A stretch of 64,000 nucleotides of DNA, from the NCBI GenBank assembly GCA_036490335.1, contig DASXEB010000002.1, forward strand, positions 189,398 to 253,397, written 5' to 3'. Below are positions 52,807 through 61,590 of this stretch, one piece after another. Position numbers and translations under genes: made by a program. This DNA comes from Palsa-1392 sp036490335 (GTDB taxonomy: Bacteria; Verrucomicrobiota; Verrucomicrobiia; Chthoniobacterales; UBA10450). The notes beneath the pieces are model-generated. The model made no database searches and was not told the DNA's origin. It saw nothing but the letters and a program-made list of their open reading frames with translations. Each line of letters opens with the position of its first letter. The first letter of the stretch is position 1.

Positions 52807-54605
52807 GTCCGCGCGCCCGGCTTCTTCGTTTCCTTCGCCCAAGTGTCACGCAGCGTGATCGTGCGATTGAAGACGAGACGACCCGGCCGCGAATCGGGAT
52901 CGAGCGCGAAATAAGCCAGGCGTTCAAACTGGTAGCGCGCCTCCGCCGTCGCTTCGCCTAACGACGGCTCGCATTTCGCAGTCACGATCTCGAGCGAGTG
53001 CGGATTGATGAAATTCTTGAAGTCACCGGCCGCGTCCGGTTCCGGCACGGTGAAAAGCCGATCGTAAAGCCGCACCTCGGCATCGATCGCGTGTCGCGCG
53101 CTCACCCAATGAATCGTTCCCTTCACTTTGCGATTCGAGTTTGCGCCGCCCGATTTGCTCTCGAGATCGACCGTGCAGCGCAGCTCGACGATTTTGCCTA
53201 ACGAGTCCTTGACCACTTCGTCGCAGCGAATGATGTAGCCGTACTTTAGCCGCACTTCGCCGCCCGGCCGAAGCCGAAAATATTTCGGCGGCGGCGTCTC
53301 CATGAAGTCGGCACTCTCGATGAAGAGCTCGCGGCCGAAAGGAACTTTGCGCGTGCCCGCAGCCGGATCTTCCGGATTGTTCACCGCTTCGAGCTCCTCG
53401 ATTTTGTCTTCCGGATAATTCGTTAGGCAAATTTTCAGCGGATGCAAAACCGCCAGCCGGCGCAGCGCAGTCGCGTTAAATTCCGCACGCATCGCGTGCT
53501 CGAGCGCGTCGACTTCGGTCAGCGACGGATATTTCGTGATCCCGATGTGGTAGGCAAAGGCGCGCAGCAGGCTCGCGGTCACGCCGCGCCGACGCATGCC
53601 CGAGATCGTGGGCAGCCGCGGATCGTCCCAGCCGCTGACCAGTCCATCATCGACGAGCTGCTTCAATTTGCGCTTGCTCATGACCGTGTAGGTGAGGTTG
53701 AGCCGCGCGAATTCGTATTGATGCGGCCGCGGCCGCGGCAGCTCGAGGTTTTCCAAAATCCAATCGTAAAGCGGCCGATGAACCTCGAATTCGAGCGTGC
53801 AAAGCGAGTGCGTGATGCCTTCGATGTAATCGCTCAGGCAATGCGCGAAATCATACATCGGGTAAATGCACCAATGCGCCGCGGTGTGATGATGCTCGGT
53901 GTGGCGAATGCGATAAAGCACCGGATCGCGCAGCCAGATGTTGGACGATTGCATATCGATCCGCGCTCGCAAAGTGCGCGCGCCGTCGGGAAATTCTCCC
54001 GCTTTCATGCGCGCGAGCAGATCGAGATTTTCCTCAACCGCGCGATCGCGAAACGGCCCGTCTTTTCCGAGGCGCCGAAACTCATCCGTCTGTTCCGGAG
54101 TCATGTCGCAGACGTAAGCCTTCCCCTCCCCAACGAGTCGAACAGCGAACGCGTAGAGCGCTTCAAAATAATCGGAGGCGTAAAACGGCGCGATCCGCGC
54201 GCCCGGCGCCGCGTCGCGCACGGCCGGCTGCGCAAAATCTTCGCGGCCGTCGGTCGTTAGGCGCTCGAACGGCTTCCCTTCCGGCCGGAGCCCGAGATTG
54301 CGATCGGCCCAGCCGTCGATCAGCCAGTGCACGTCGTCCATGATCGAGTTCACGTATTCGACCTCTTCCTTGGCCGGATTGGTGTCGTCCATCCGCACGT
54401 TGCAGACCCCGCCGAACTCGCGCGCGATCCCAAAGTTGAGGCAGATGGCCTTGGTGTGGCCGATGTGGAGGTAACCGTTTGGCTCGGGCGGAAAACGGGT
54501 GTGAACGGTTGCGCGCTTTCCGCTGCGCAGATCTTCTGCCACGATCTCGCGGATGAAATCGGAGGGAGTCGGCGACTCGTTAGGCGATTCGTTAGGCGGC
54601 ATCAT
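52800..54605 (-). CDS. glnS: Glutamine-tRNA ligase
   Basis: 601 residues. HIGH motif in RFPPEPNGYLHIGHTKAICL, KMSKS as TVMSKRKLKQLVDDG, anticodon-binding beta-barrels in the C-terminal third (FRLRPGGEVRLKYGYIIRCD). It joins glutamine to tRNA-Gln in the cytoplasm. The N-terminus MMPPNESPNESPTPS is a direct product of two motif copies 3 bp apart (54577, 54589), and further copies encode SLGKIV and PNYPEDK-adjacent LTNYPED-type text. Convergent with gltX; shared hairpin at the junction. The start is 57 bp from the divergent aroE. Confidence 0.93.
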   Translation of the reverse strand: MMPPNESPNESPTPSDFIREIVAEDLRSGKRATVHTRFPPEPNGYLHIGHTKAICLNFGIAREFGGVCNVRMDDTNPAKEEVEYVNSIMDDVHWLIDGWADRNLGLRPEGKPFERLTTDGREDFAQPAVRDAAPGARIAPFYASDYFEALYAFAVRLVGEGKAYVCDMTPEQTDEFRRLGKDGPFRDRAVEENLDLLARMKAGEFPDGARTLRARIDMQSSNIWLRDPVLYRIRHTEHHHTAAHWCIYPMYDFAHCLSDYIEGITHSLCTLEFEVHRPLYDWILENLELPRPRPHQYEFARLNLTYTVMSKRKLKQLVDDGLVSGWDDPRLPTISGMRRRGVTASLLRAFAYHIGITKYPSLTEVDALEHAMRAEFNATALRRLAVLHPLKICLTNYPEDKIEELEAVNNPEDPAAGTRKVPFGRELFIESADFMETPPPKYFRLRPGGEVRLKYGYIIRCDEVVKDSLGKIVELRCTVDLESKSGGANSNRKVKGTIHWVSARHAIDAEVRLYDRLFTVPEPDAAGDFKNFINPHSLEIVTAKCEPSLGEATAEARYQFERLAYFALDPDSRPGRLVFNRTITLRDTWAKETKKPGARTR

Positions 54606-54662
54606 GCGGATGGCGCGACATTAGCAGAGAGCGCGCGCGGCATCCAACGGTCGCGGGAAGAG

Positions 54663-55529
54663 ATGGCAAAAACATTTTACACGCTCGAAGATTTGCGCGC
54701 CTGGCTCGACGCGCGCGCACCGGCGCCGGAATCGATCGCGCTCGGGGTCGTCGGCGATCCGGTGGCGCATTCGCGCTCGCCGGAAATGCAAAACGCTGCG
54801 CTCATCGCATCCGAAATCCCGTTGCTGTATGCGCGTTTTCAGATTTTGCCTAACGACCTCGCGGAAGCCTTGCGCGCGTTTCGTGACCTCGGCTTTCGCG
54901 GAGTCAACCTGACCGCGCCGCACAAGATCGCGGGCTTGTCGTTAGTCGACGACGCAGATGATTTCGCGCGCGAGGCCGGCGCGATCAACACGATTCGTTT
55001 CGAAAAAAAGCGATCGCGCGCGACGAATACCGATGGACCCGGTTTTGTGCGCGCGATTCGGGAGAGTTTCGGCGCGGATCTGCGCGATCTGCGCGTGCTC
55101 ATTCTCGGCGCGGGCGGTGGCGCCGGTCGCGCGATCGCCGCGCAATGCGCGCGCGACGGTTGCAAAAGTTTGATCCTCGCGAATCGCGATCTTGCCAAGA
55201 TGCAGGCTTTCGCCGCGCGCTTGAAAATCGGCGCGCTCGAAGTCATTCCCTGGGAAAATGACTCGTTAGGCGCGGCTTCGGCGCGAAGCGACTTGATCGT
55301 GCAGGCAACTCCGCAAGGTTCGCAGCCTAACGAATTCGCCCGGCATCATCTCGTTTACGATCTAAATTATCAACCGACCGCGCTTCAGCAGTCGGCGGCG
55401 CGCCACGCCTCCGGCCTAACGATGCTTTTGCATCAGGGCGGGCTCGCCTTCGAGTTTTGGTTTGATCGTTCCGCACCGCTCGAGGCAATGCGTCGCGCGC
55501 TTGGCCTCGCGCCGCAGGATTCGCGATGA
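54663..55529 (+). CDS. aroE: Shikimate dehydrogenase
   Basis: 288 residues from the ATG at 54663 (MAKTFYTLEDLRAWLDARAP). LGVVGDPVAHSRSPEMQNAA binds shikimate; GVNLTAPHKIAGLSLVDDAD holds the catalytic Lys and Asp region; NTDGPGFVRAIRES follows; the NADP site is LILGAGGGAGRAIAAQCA with ANRDLAKMQAFAARL. It reduces dehydroshikimate in aromatic amino-acid synthesis. Four motif copies are in frame: LPNDLAE, DSLGAAS, QPNEFAR and GLTMLLHQGG, the last within the conserved C-terminal region. Confidence 0.93.
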   Translation: MAKTFYTLEDLRAWLDARAPAPESIALGVVGDPVAHSRSPEMQNAALIASEIPLLYARFQILPNDLAEALRAFRDLGFRGVNLTAPHKIAGLSLVDDADDFAREAGAINTIRFEKKRSRATNTDGPGFVRAIRESFGADLRDLRVLILGAGGGAGRAIAAQCARDGCKSLILANRDLAKMQAFAARLKIGALEVIPWENDSLGAASARSDLIVQATPQGSQPNEFARHHLVYDLNYQPTALQQSAARHASGLTMLLHQGGLAFEFWFDRSAPLEAMRRALGLAPQDSR

Positions 55530-55581
55530 TGCTTCTGGATTTTCCGATGTTCTAGTGCATTCTTCCGCGTTCTTTGTTCCA

Positions 55582-57006
55582 ATGTTGAAAAGTTTTCTCG
55601 CGCTCGCGGTCGCATTACTCACCGCGGAGTCATCGTTTGGTTACGCGCTCGAAGGTCCGTCGTGGACGCGCGATCGCACCGTCGCCGTACAGTTGTCGCT
55701 CGGGTCGCCGCGGACGTTGAGCGACGGTTACGCTTCATTCAACGAATCGGCCCTTGCCGCGATCAGCTCGTGGGGGCCATATCTCGCGCATTTGAAACTC
55801 GCGCCGCGTCTCAAATCGCCGGTCAAGCCGGTAGAGGATGACGACGAGATGTCGTTCGCTTTTTCGAGCACGGTTTTCGGTGATTCGTTTGGCGGCGACA
55901 CGCTCGCGGTCACGACTTTGAATTCGCGCGGGAACGTGATGGAAGAAACGGACACGCTTTTCAACACCGCCTACATCTGGGATTCGTACTCCGGCAATTT
56001 GCGCCCGAACGTGACCGATTTTCATCGCGTCGCGATCCATGAATTCGGGCACACGCTCGGCCTCGATCATCCCGACGAGGCGGGTCAGCACGTTGTCGCG
56101 ATCATGAATTCCGTTATCAGCAATGTGGACAGACAACAGCCGGACGACATCGCCGGCGTCGAGCATCTTTACAACACCGGGCCGGCCTACCAATCGGCGG
56201 TCGATGGTCCGGTGCTCGCAAACATCTCGACCCGCGCCTTCGTCGGCACGGGCGACAACGTGCTCATCGGCGGTTTCATTATTCAAGGCTCGGAGCCAGC
56301 GACGGTGATTGTGCGCGCGATCGGCTTTTCGCTCGCGGCGCAGGGATTCAGCGACGCCCTGCCCGATCCGACGATCACGGTTTACGATTCGAATCACAAC
56401 CAGGTCGGCTACGATGACGATTGGTTCGTTAGTTCGGGAGCATCGAACATTGCGAGCTACCGGCTCGATCCGCCGAACAGCATCGAGTCGGCCTTGCTCC
56501 TCACCTTGCAGCCGGGCGCCTACACCGCGGTCGTGCAAAGTTATTCCGACTCGAACGAGCCGGCCGAGGGCGGCATCGGCCTGTTCGAACTTTACGATCT
56601 GCACAAGACCGCGGGACGCGCCGGCAATCTCTCGACCCGCGGCCAGGTGCTCGACGACAACAACGTGCTCATCGGCGGATTCATCATCGGCGGGAGCGAG
56701 AACAAACCGATCATCGTGCGCGCGCTCGGGCCGTCGTTAGGCGCGGCCGGCGTGCAGGGCGCGCTCTCCGATCCGCTGCTCGAACTGCACGACGGCAATG
56801 GGAATCTGCTTCAGGAAAATGATAACTGGGGCTCCGGCGCAAACGCGCAGACGATCGCCGCCGAAGGTTTCGCGCCGAAGAACGCGAAAGAATCGGCGGT
56901 CACGGCGACCCTGCCACCGGGTGCCTACACAGCGATCGTCAGGGGAGTGAATGGCGCGACCGGCATTGCGCTCGTCGAAGTTTACGACTTGAGCCCGGTC
57001 CCCTGA
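55582..57006 (+). CDS. Exported matrixin-like metalloprotease with two GGFII repeats
   Basis: 474 residues from the ATG at 55582 (MLKSFLALAVALLTAESSFG), with a signal peptide; the frame to 55462 overlaps the end of aroE. The zinc site HEFGHTLGLDHPD (about 155-167) and the Met-turn AIMNSV are those of metzincins of the matrixin type. Two repeats of about 125 residues follow: RAFVGTGDNVLIGGFIIQGS ... and RGQVLDDNNVLIGGFIIGGS ..., with RAIGFSL/RALGPSLG. Such repeats are common in secreted verrucomicrobial proteins. It should cleave proteins outside the cell. It overlaps proC tail to tail by 25 bp. Confidence 0.85.
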   Translation: MLKSFLALAVALLTAESSFGYALEGPSWTRDRTVAVQLSLGSPRTLSDGYASFNESALAAISSWGPYLAHLKLAPRLKSPVKPVEDDDEMSFAFSSTVFGDSFGGDTLAVTTLNSRGNVMEETDTLFNTAYIWDSYSGNLRPNVTDFHRVAIHEFGHTLGLDHPDEAGQHVVAIMNSVISNVDRQQPDDIAGVEHLYNTGPAYQSAVDGPVLANISTRAFVGTGDNVLIGGFIIQGSEPATVIVRAIGFSLAAQGFSDALPDPTITVYDSNHNQVGYDDDWFVSSGASNIASYRLDPPNSIESALLLTLQPGAYTAVVQSYSDSNEPAEGGIGLFELYDLHKTAGRAGNLSTRGQVLDDNNVLIGGFIIGGSENKPIIVRALGPSLGAAGVQGALSDPLLELHDGNGNLLQENDNWGSGANAQTIAAEGFAPKNAKESAVTATLPPGAYTAIVRGVNGATGIALVEVYDLSPVP

Positions 57007-57827
57007 TTTTTCGGCACGAGCTCTTTGGCCCGCGCGGCCGCGGCTTCAACCGCGGCGCTGATTCCGCCCGCGACATCGTGCGTTTCCATGATCGTTAGGC
57101 CAGCGGCCGTCGTGCCGCCGGGCGTGATTACCATCCGGCGCAATTCTTCGGGAGAGAGCTTGCTCTCAAGCGCGAGCTGCGCGGCGCCGCGGACGGTTTG
57201 CGTCGCGATGCCTAACGACACGTCCGCGGCGAGACCGCAACGCGTGCCGCCGGCCGCGAGCGCTTCGATCATCGTGTAAACAAACGCGGGACCGCTGCCA
57301 CCGAGCGCGGTCACGGCGTCGATTTGGTCTTCCGGCACTTCGACGACCGTGCCGATCGCCGAGAAAATCCCGCGCGCAGACTCGATGTCGCGATCCGTCG
57401 TGCGGGCGCCGCGCGCGATTGCCGTCGCCGCCGCGCAAACCGTCGCCGCCGTGTTCGTCATCGCGCGCATCAATCTCCCTTTTCCCTGCGCTTCCATTTG
57501 CGCGACCGGAACGCCGGCCGCCAGCGAGATGATCAGTTTGTCCGCGGCGAGCGGCGCGATTTCCGCAATCACGTTCAAGACCACGCCCGGTTTCACGCCG
57601 ATCAGAATAATTTCCGCTTCGGTCGCGATCTTCGCGTTCTCCGTCGTGACCAACACACCGAGCTCTTCGCCTAACGAGGCCCGCGCCAACTCGTTAGGCT
57701 CGCTCACCAGGATTTCGTTAGGCAGACAAAACTTCGCTCGCACCAGACCGCGCATGACCGAGCCAGCGAGCTTCCCGCCGCCGACAAATCCGAGGCGATA
57801 GCGCTTCTCGTCAGGTTGTGAATTCAT
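56982..57827 (-). CDS. proC: Pyrroline-5-carboxylate reductase
   Basis: 281 residues from the ATG at 57827 (MNSQPDEKRYRLGFVGGGKL). The NAD(P) motif is FVGGGKLAGSVMRGL; the C-terminal signature is ALGGSGPAFVYTMIEALAAG and RMVITPGGTTAAGLTIMETH. It makes proline from pyrroline-5-carboxylate. Five motif copies lie in the frame: CLPNEIL, SEPNELAR, ASLGEEL, VSLGIAT and GLTIMET, two of them at places where the residues are usual for the family. The start is 21 bp from the divergent nadA. Confidence 0.93.
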   Translation of the reverse strand: MNSQPDEKRYRLGFVGGGKLAGSVMRGLVRAKFCLPNEILVSEPNELARASLGEELGVLVTTENAKIATEAEIILIGVKPGVVLNVIAEIAPLAADKLIISLAAGVPVAQMEAQGKGRLMRAMTNTAATVCAAATAIARGARTTDRDIESARGIFSAIGTVVEVPEDQIDAVTALGGSGPAFVYTMIEALAAGGTRCGLAADVSLGIATQTVRGAAQLALESKLSPEELRRMVITPGGTTAAGLTIMETHDVAGGISAAVEAAAARAKELVPKNQGTGLKS

Positions 57828-57848
57828 CCGCCGGGTGGATATTAAACA

Positions 57849-58799
57849 GTGGTAAGCGCCGGTGTAAATTTCGGTCTCGATCTCGCGGCGGAAATCGCCG
57901 AGCTCAAGCGCGCGCGCAACGCCGTCATTCTGGCGCACAACTATCAGGTGCCGGAGATTCAGGACCTCGCGGATTTCGTCGGCGACTCGTTAGGCTTGAG
58001 CTTCCAGGCCGCGCGCACCGACGCCGAAGTGATTCTTTTTTGCGGCGTCCATTTCATGGCCGAGACCGCGAAAATTCTCAACCCGCAGAAGCGCGTCATC
58101 CTGCCCGATCTCGATGCCGGCTGCTCGCTCGCGGAATCGTGCCCGGCAGACAAGCTCGAGCGTTTCCTGCACGAGCGCGCGGAGAAAAATTACTATGTCA
58201 TCGCCTACATCAATTGCAGCGCGGCGGTCAAAGCGCTCGCCGACGTCATCTGCACGAGCGGGAACGCGGAGAAAATCGTCCGCGCCGCGCCTAACCATCG
58301 CAACATTCTTTTCGTCCCCGACCAGAATCTCGGCGCGTGGATCATCGAGCGCACGGGCCGTGAGATGGATTTGTGGCAGGGCAACTGTTACGTCCACATC
58401 GAGTTCACGGCGCGCAGCATCGAGGCAATTCGCGCCGCGCATCCAGGAGCGCCGGTGGTCGCGCATCCGGAATGTCCTTTCGCGGTTCGGCTGCTCGCGG
58501 ACGAAGTTTGTTCGACGGAAAAGATGATCACTTTCTGCAAGGAATCTCCCGCCGACGCGATCATCGTCGTGACCGAAGCCGGCATGCTGCATCGGTTGCG
58601 CAAGGAAATTCCGGGCAAGGAATTCATCGCCGGCCCGACCGAGCGTTGCGCCTGCGCGGAGTGCCGGTTCATGAAAATGAACACGCTGGAAAAAGCGCAC
58701 GCCGCGCTCCTCAACCTCGATCCCGAAATCATCCTCCCCGAGCCGTTGCGCGTCCGCGCCGAGGCGCCGATCCGGCGCATGCTCGAGCTGAGCCGCTAG
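57849..58799 (+). CDS. nadA: Quinolinate synthase
   Basis: 316 residues from a GTG at 57849. It has AVILAHNYQVPEIQDLADFV, GDSLGLSFQAAR, FCGVHFMAETAKILNP (first cluster Cys region), LPDLDAGCSLAESCP, AYINCSAAVKALADVICTSG, PDQNLGAWI, HPECPFAV and CACAECRFMKMNTLEK. The cysteines hold the 4Fe-4S cluster. It condenses iminoaspartate with dihydroxyacetone phosphate in NAD synthesis. One motif copy makes DSLGLSF. nadA and proC are divergent with very little room for two promoters. Confidence 0.93.
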   Translation: MVSAGVNFGLDLAAEIAELKRARNAVILAHNYQVPEIQDLADFVGDSLGLSFQAARTDAEVILFCGVHFMAETAKILNPQKRVILPDLDAGCSLAESCPADKLERFLHERAEKNYYVIAYINCSAAVKALADVICTSGNAEKIVRAAPNHRNILFVPDQNLGAWIIERTGREMDLWQGNCYVHIEFTARSIEAIRAAHPGAPVVAHPECPFAVRLLADEVCSTEKMITFCKESPADAIIVVTEAGMLHRLRKEIPGKEFIAGPTERCACAECRFMKMNTLEKAHAALLNLDPEIILPEPLRVRAEAPIRRMLELSR

Positions 58800-58891
58800 G
58801 TCTCGAATAACGCAGGCAAAAGGTAAAGCTTCCTCTCTGGTGAGCTGCGCCGGCTACGGACGGAAACCGCCTAACGAGAATAAGACTCGCG

Positions 58892-59233
58892 TCAGGCTTC
58901 TTCGTTTTCGGCTTGCAGCCGCTTCGGAGCCTTGCCGTGCCAAGCCATGGCGATCGCGGGGCGCAGAGTCTTCGCATCCACCGCGGCGAGTCGCACGACC
59001 GTGCTGCCGCCTCGGCCCCAGGCTCCGCTCGCCGGCGAGCACGCTTCCGGCATCGCGCGGAGCAATTTCGCCTGCTCCTCCGGCGTCAACATCAGCGCGC
59101 CGCAGTCATCGTTCGGATAGCCGAGGGTCGCGAAGACTTTCCCGTTCACCCGAAAGTCGGGATGCCCCGCGTGCGAGCTTTCCGCCGCTTCCGGCATCGA
59201 AAGCGCGATCTTGCGAAATTCTTTCGGAGTCAT
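58892..59233 (-). CDS. MmcQ/YjbR-family protein
   Basis: 113 residues: MTPKEFRKIALSMPEAAESS, HPDFRVNGKVFATL, LMLTPEEQAKLLRAMPEACS, AWGRGGSTVVRLAAVDAKTL. That is the whole MmcQ/YjbR fold, a small DNA-binding-like cytoplasmic family with no defined role. The motif copy with the GAATAAGAC extension (58869) lies just after its stop. Confidence 0.85.
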   Translation of the reverse strand: MTPKEFRKIALSMPEAAESSHAGHPDFRVNGKVFATLGYPNDDCGALMLTPEEQAKLLRAMPEACSPASGAWGRGGSTVVRLAAVDAKTLRPAIAMAWHGKAPKRLQAENEEA

Positions 59234-59281
59234 TGATCACCCACCTCGGCGCGATGCTCTTTCATCTCTTTGCAATCCTCG

Positions 59282-60805
59282 TCAACGAGCGAACGGGTGG
59301 TTCGCCAATTGAAAAATCGCGTAGGCGGAAGCCCTCGACGCGACTTCGAAAACCGCCCGGTCGTTATTGTCGAGGTTATCGCACCAGCGGCCCGGAAAAT
59401 CGACGCACCCGCCATCGAAGCTCGGAATCCTGCCTTCGTAATTGCCGCGCACGCCGCCCCAGATTTCGACTTCCCGCTGTTTCTTGCAGCAATTTTGCTG
59501 GGTCAGAATACCGGTGTTGGGAATGCCGATGAGGCTGAAGGAATTTGAATCCGTTCCTTCATTTCCAAACCAGGCCGCGAGCGCCGGAATCCCGTTGGTG
59601 TCAAAGTAATCAGCAAAAAAATGGTTCCCAATCCGCGACTGAGGCACCACGTTGAGCGGAAAGCGTTTCACATTTGGGGCGAAAGCCGGATCGGCCACGA
59701 GATAATCGAAATTCGGCGTCGCGGTCACATCGACATCGACGTCGAAGGCAATTCGCTGCCGCTCCCCCGCGCTCAGATTCGCCGTGTAATAGCGCGAGCC
59801 GAGCAGGCCCAGCTCTTCGCCGCCAAACCAGATGTAGCGCAGGCGATTTCGCGTCGGCGTTTTCGCCATCTGCAAGGCCGCTTCCAGAATCGTCGATGAG
59901 CCGGAAGCGTTATCCAAGATGCCCGCGCCATAAATGGAGTCGAGGTGCGCCTCCACGACGACGATGCGATTGGCGTCGCCAAAAGGCGACTCGGCGATCA
60001 CGTTGTAGTCCACGCCCGATTTTTGCTCCGCGGGAATCTCAAGCCGCACCACCGGAGCGTGGCCGGCGTCGCATTGCCGCCGCAGTTCGGCGCCCACCGC
60101 AAATGAAACCATGCCGATGACCGGAATCGTAACCGGACGAGTTAGTCGCGCCTGGAAGGCGCCGCCATTATCTGACCTCGGTGGTTCCGACGCGCCCTCC
60201 TCCCCGGGCTGATTATAGAGAACGACCGCAGCCGCACCCGCCTCGACGGCGTTCGCCACCTGCACGTCGTAACTGCGCGACCCGCGTCGCAAGAGCGCAA
60301 TGCGACCGGGCGCGAAGCCCTGCCATTCCTCCGGCACACCACCGCTGCCCGAGCCACTGACAGCTTGCAGCGGCGCGGAGATTGTTCCGCCCGCCGAGAG
60401 CCGGGCGACAAACCAATCCTGACCGAAAACGTAGTTCTTGCCCGGCGCAGTGAACTGCGGGTGCTCGCCGATTTCGACCGTGCGATAAAGATATTGCTGA
60501 ATCGTGACGCGATACCCGGCCTCGCGCATCAACCGGACGACATAGTCGACCGAAGCCTTATAACCTGGCGATCCGGTATCGCGATTGCCATGACCCTTCG
60601 GGCCGGGATTTTCGTCGGCGATGCGCTGGAAATCGACGAGATGATTCCAGAGCGCCTCGCCGCGAATCGATTCGGCCACCCTCTCTGCGGCGTTGTTCAA
60701 CTGCACCACGCCCGTGGTCGTTTGCGCGAGCGCCTGGGCAAGAGGGAACGCGACGGCAAACAGGCAGACCCTCGAGACCTTTGGCCACTGGACAAGCTTC
60801 GTCAC
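59282..60805 (-). CDS. Exported M28-family aminopeptidase with PA domain
   Basis: 507 residues with a signal peptide (about 1-28). A PA domain lies at about 120-230 (GRIALLRRGSRSYDVQVANA). The M28 metal site: VVEAHLDSIYGAGILDNASG (His and bridging Asp), WFGGEELGLLGSRYY (Glu pair), FDVDVDVT (Asp). It is a secreted or periplasmic zinc aminopeptidase. The C-terminal part is cysteine-rich (TQQNCCKKQREVEIWGG; FDGGCVDFPGRWCDNLDNND), suggesting disulfides. A motif copy of the GAATAAGAC type lies 50 bp upstream (60855). Confidence 0.87.
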   Translation of the reverse strand: MTKLVQWPKVSRVCLFAVAFPLAQALAQTTTGVVQLNNAAERVAESIRGEALWNHLVDFQRIADENPGPKGHGNRDTGSPGYKASVDYVVRLMREAGYRVTIQQYLYRTVEIGEHPQFTAPGKNYVFGQDWFVARLSAGGTISAPLQAVSGSGSGGVPEEWQGFAPGRIALLRRGSRSYDVQVANAVEAGAAAVVLYNQPGEEGASEPPRSDNGGAFQARLTRPVTIPVIGMVSFAVGAELRRQCDAGHAPVVRLEIPAEQKSGVDYNVIAESPFGDANRIVVVEAHLDSIYGAGILDNASGSSTILEAALQMAKTPTRNRLRYIWFGGEELGLLGSRYYTANLSAGERQRIAFDVDVDVTATPNFDYLVADPAFAPNVKRFPLNVVPQSRIGNHFFADYFDTNGIPALAAWFGNEGTDSNSFSLIGIPNTGILTQQNCCKKQREVEIWGGVRGNYEGRIPSFDGGCVDFPGRWCDNLDNNDRAVFEVASRASAYAIFQLANHPFAR

Positions 60806-61022
60806 GACTCAGCATCGCGCGCTCGCGACAACTGTAAAGTGGACTTCGCGCGCGGCCTAACGAGAATAAGACCGGCAAGCCATTCCCACCGGCACGGAAG
60901 GAAAGGCTTGCTTTAAGTCCCGCCTCGCCTAAAGTGTGGCCAATTTCCTGCTCAGACCAATGGCGCGGTCAGGCAGCCCCCGGGAGTTCGTTACCTCAAG
61001 CGTGAGGTCAGTCATTCACTTT

Positions 61023-61298
61023 ATGAAATCCGCACTTCTTTCTTCAGCCTCGCTCGTCGTTCCGAATCAACAAATCCTCGTCAACATGGTCTCGCAGCGC
61101 GTGCGCCAGCTCAGCTTTGGCGCTCGTCCTCTCGTCCAGGTGGCGCCCGGCACCGGCGCGGCCGATATTGCCCTGACCGAGATCACCGAGAACAAACTCA
61201 CCTACGCGGCCCTTGCGCCCGAAGAGCTGGCCAAACCGAATGTCATCGCCTTTGCCCCGACCAAGCCCAAGTCGATTCGGCGAAAAGCGGCGGCCTAA
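61023..61298 (+). CDS. rpoZ: RNA polymerase omega subunit-like
   Basis: 91 residues from the ATG at 61023 (MKSALLSSASLVVPNQQILV). NMVSQRVRQLSFGARPLVQV, TGAADIALTEITENKLTY and a basic Ala/Lys tail fit RpoZ, where the first helix contacts the beta-prime subunit. Short, but of the length usual for verrucomicrobial omega. It sits at the edge of the cassette region, which begins about 125 bp further on. Confidence 0.75.
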   Translation: MKSALLSSASLVVPNQQILVNMVSQRVRQLSFGARPLVQVAPGTGAADIALTEITENKLTYAALAPEELAKPNVIAFAPTKPKSIRRKAAA

Positions 61299-61423
61299 AG
61301 TCGGCACAAGCTGCCGCTTTATGCGCCGTTTTCGCCGCAAGCGGCGGCAAGAACGGGTTCGAGCCTCGTTGACCCTCATAACCCAAGAGCAGCGCCACCG
61401 AAATGGGATCGCGCGGCTTCATT

Positions 61424-61550
61424 GGCTTAGCGAGAACAAGATCAGCCACCGCTGGCAAGCGCGCGCTTTGCTTTCACTTCATCCTTCACAAATTCACCCT
61501 TCGCCCTTCCATCTCGCCGGTCAGCGGTTGACTGCATCGCATGGTTAGGC
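61424..61550 (-). other. attC-like site A, 3' of the CPBP cassette
   Basis: On the minus strand: R'' box GCCTAACC (61550-61543), L'' AGTCAACCGCTG (61533-61522), a loop of about 66 bases, L' CAGCGGTGGCT (61454-61444), R' box GCTAAGCC (61431-61424, changed from GTTAGGC). L'' and L' pair with one unpaired A in L'', the extrahelical base typical of integron attC sites. It follows the CPBP stop (61591) by 40 bp. Confidence 0.6.
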
Positions 61551-61590
61551 TTTTGGTGACGGTTCCCCATCCCACATTCGGAACCACAAA

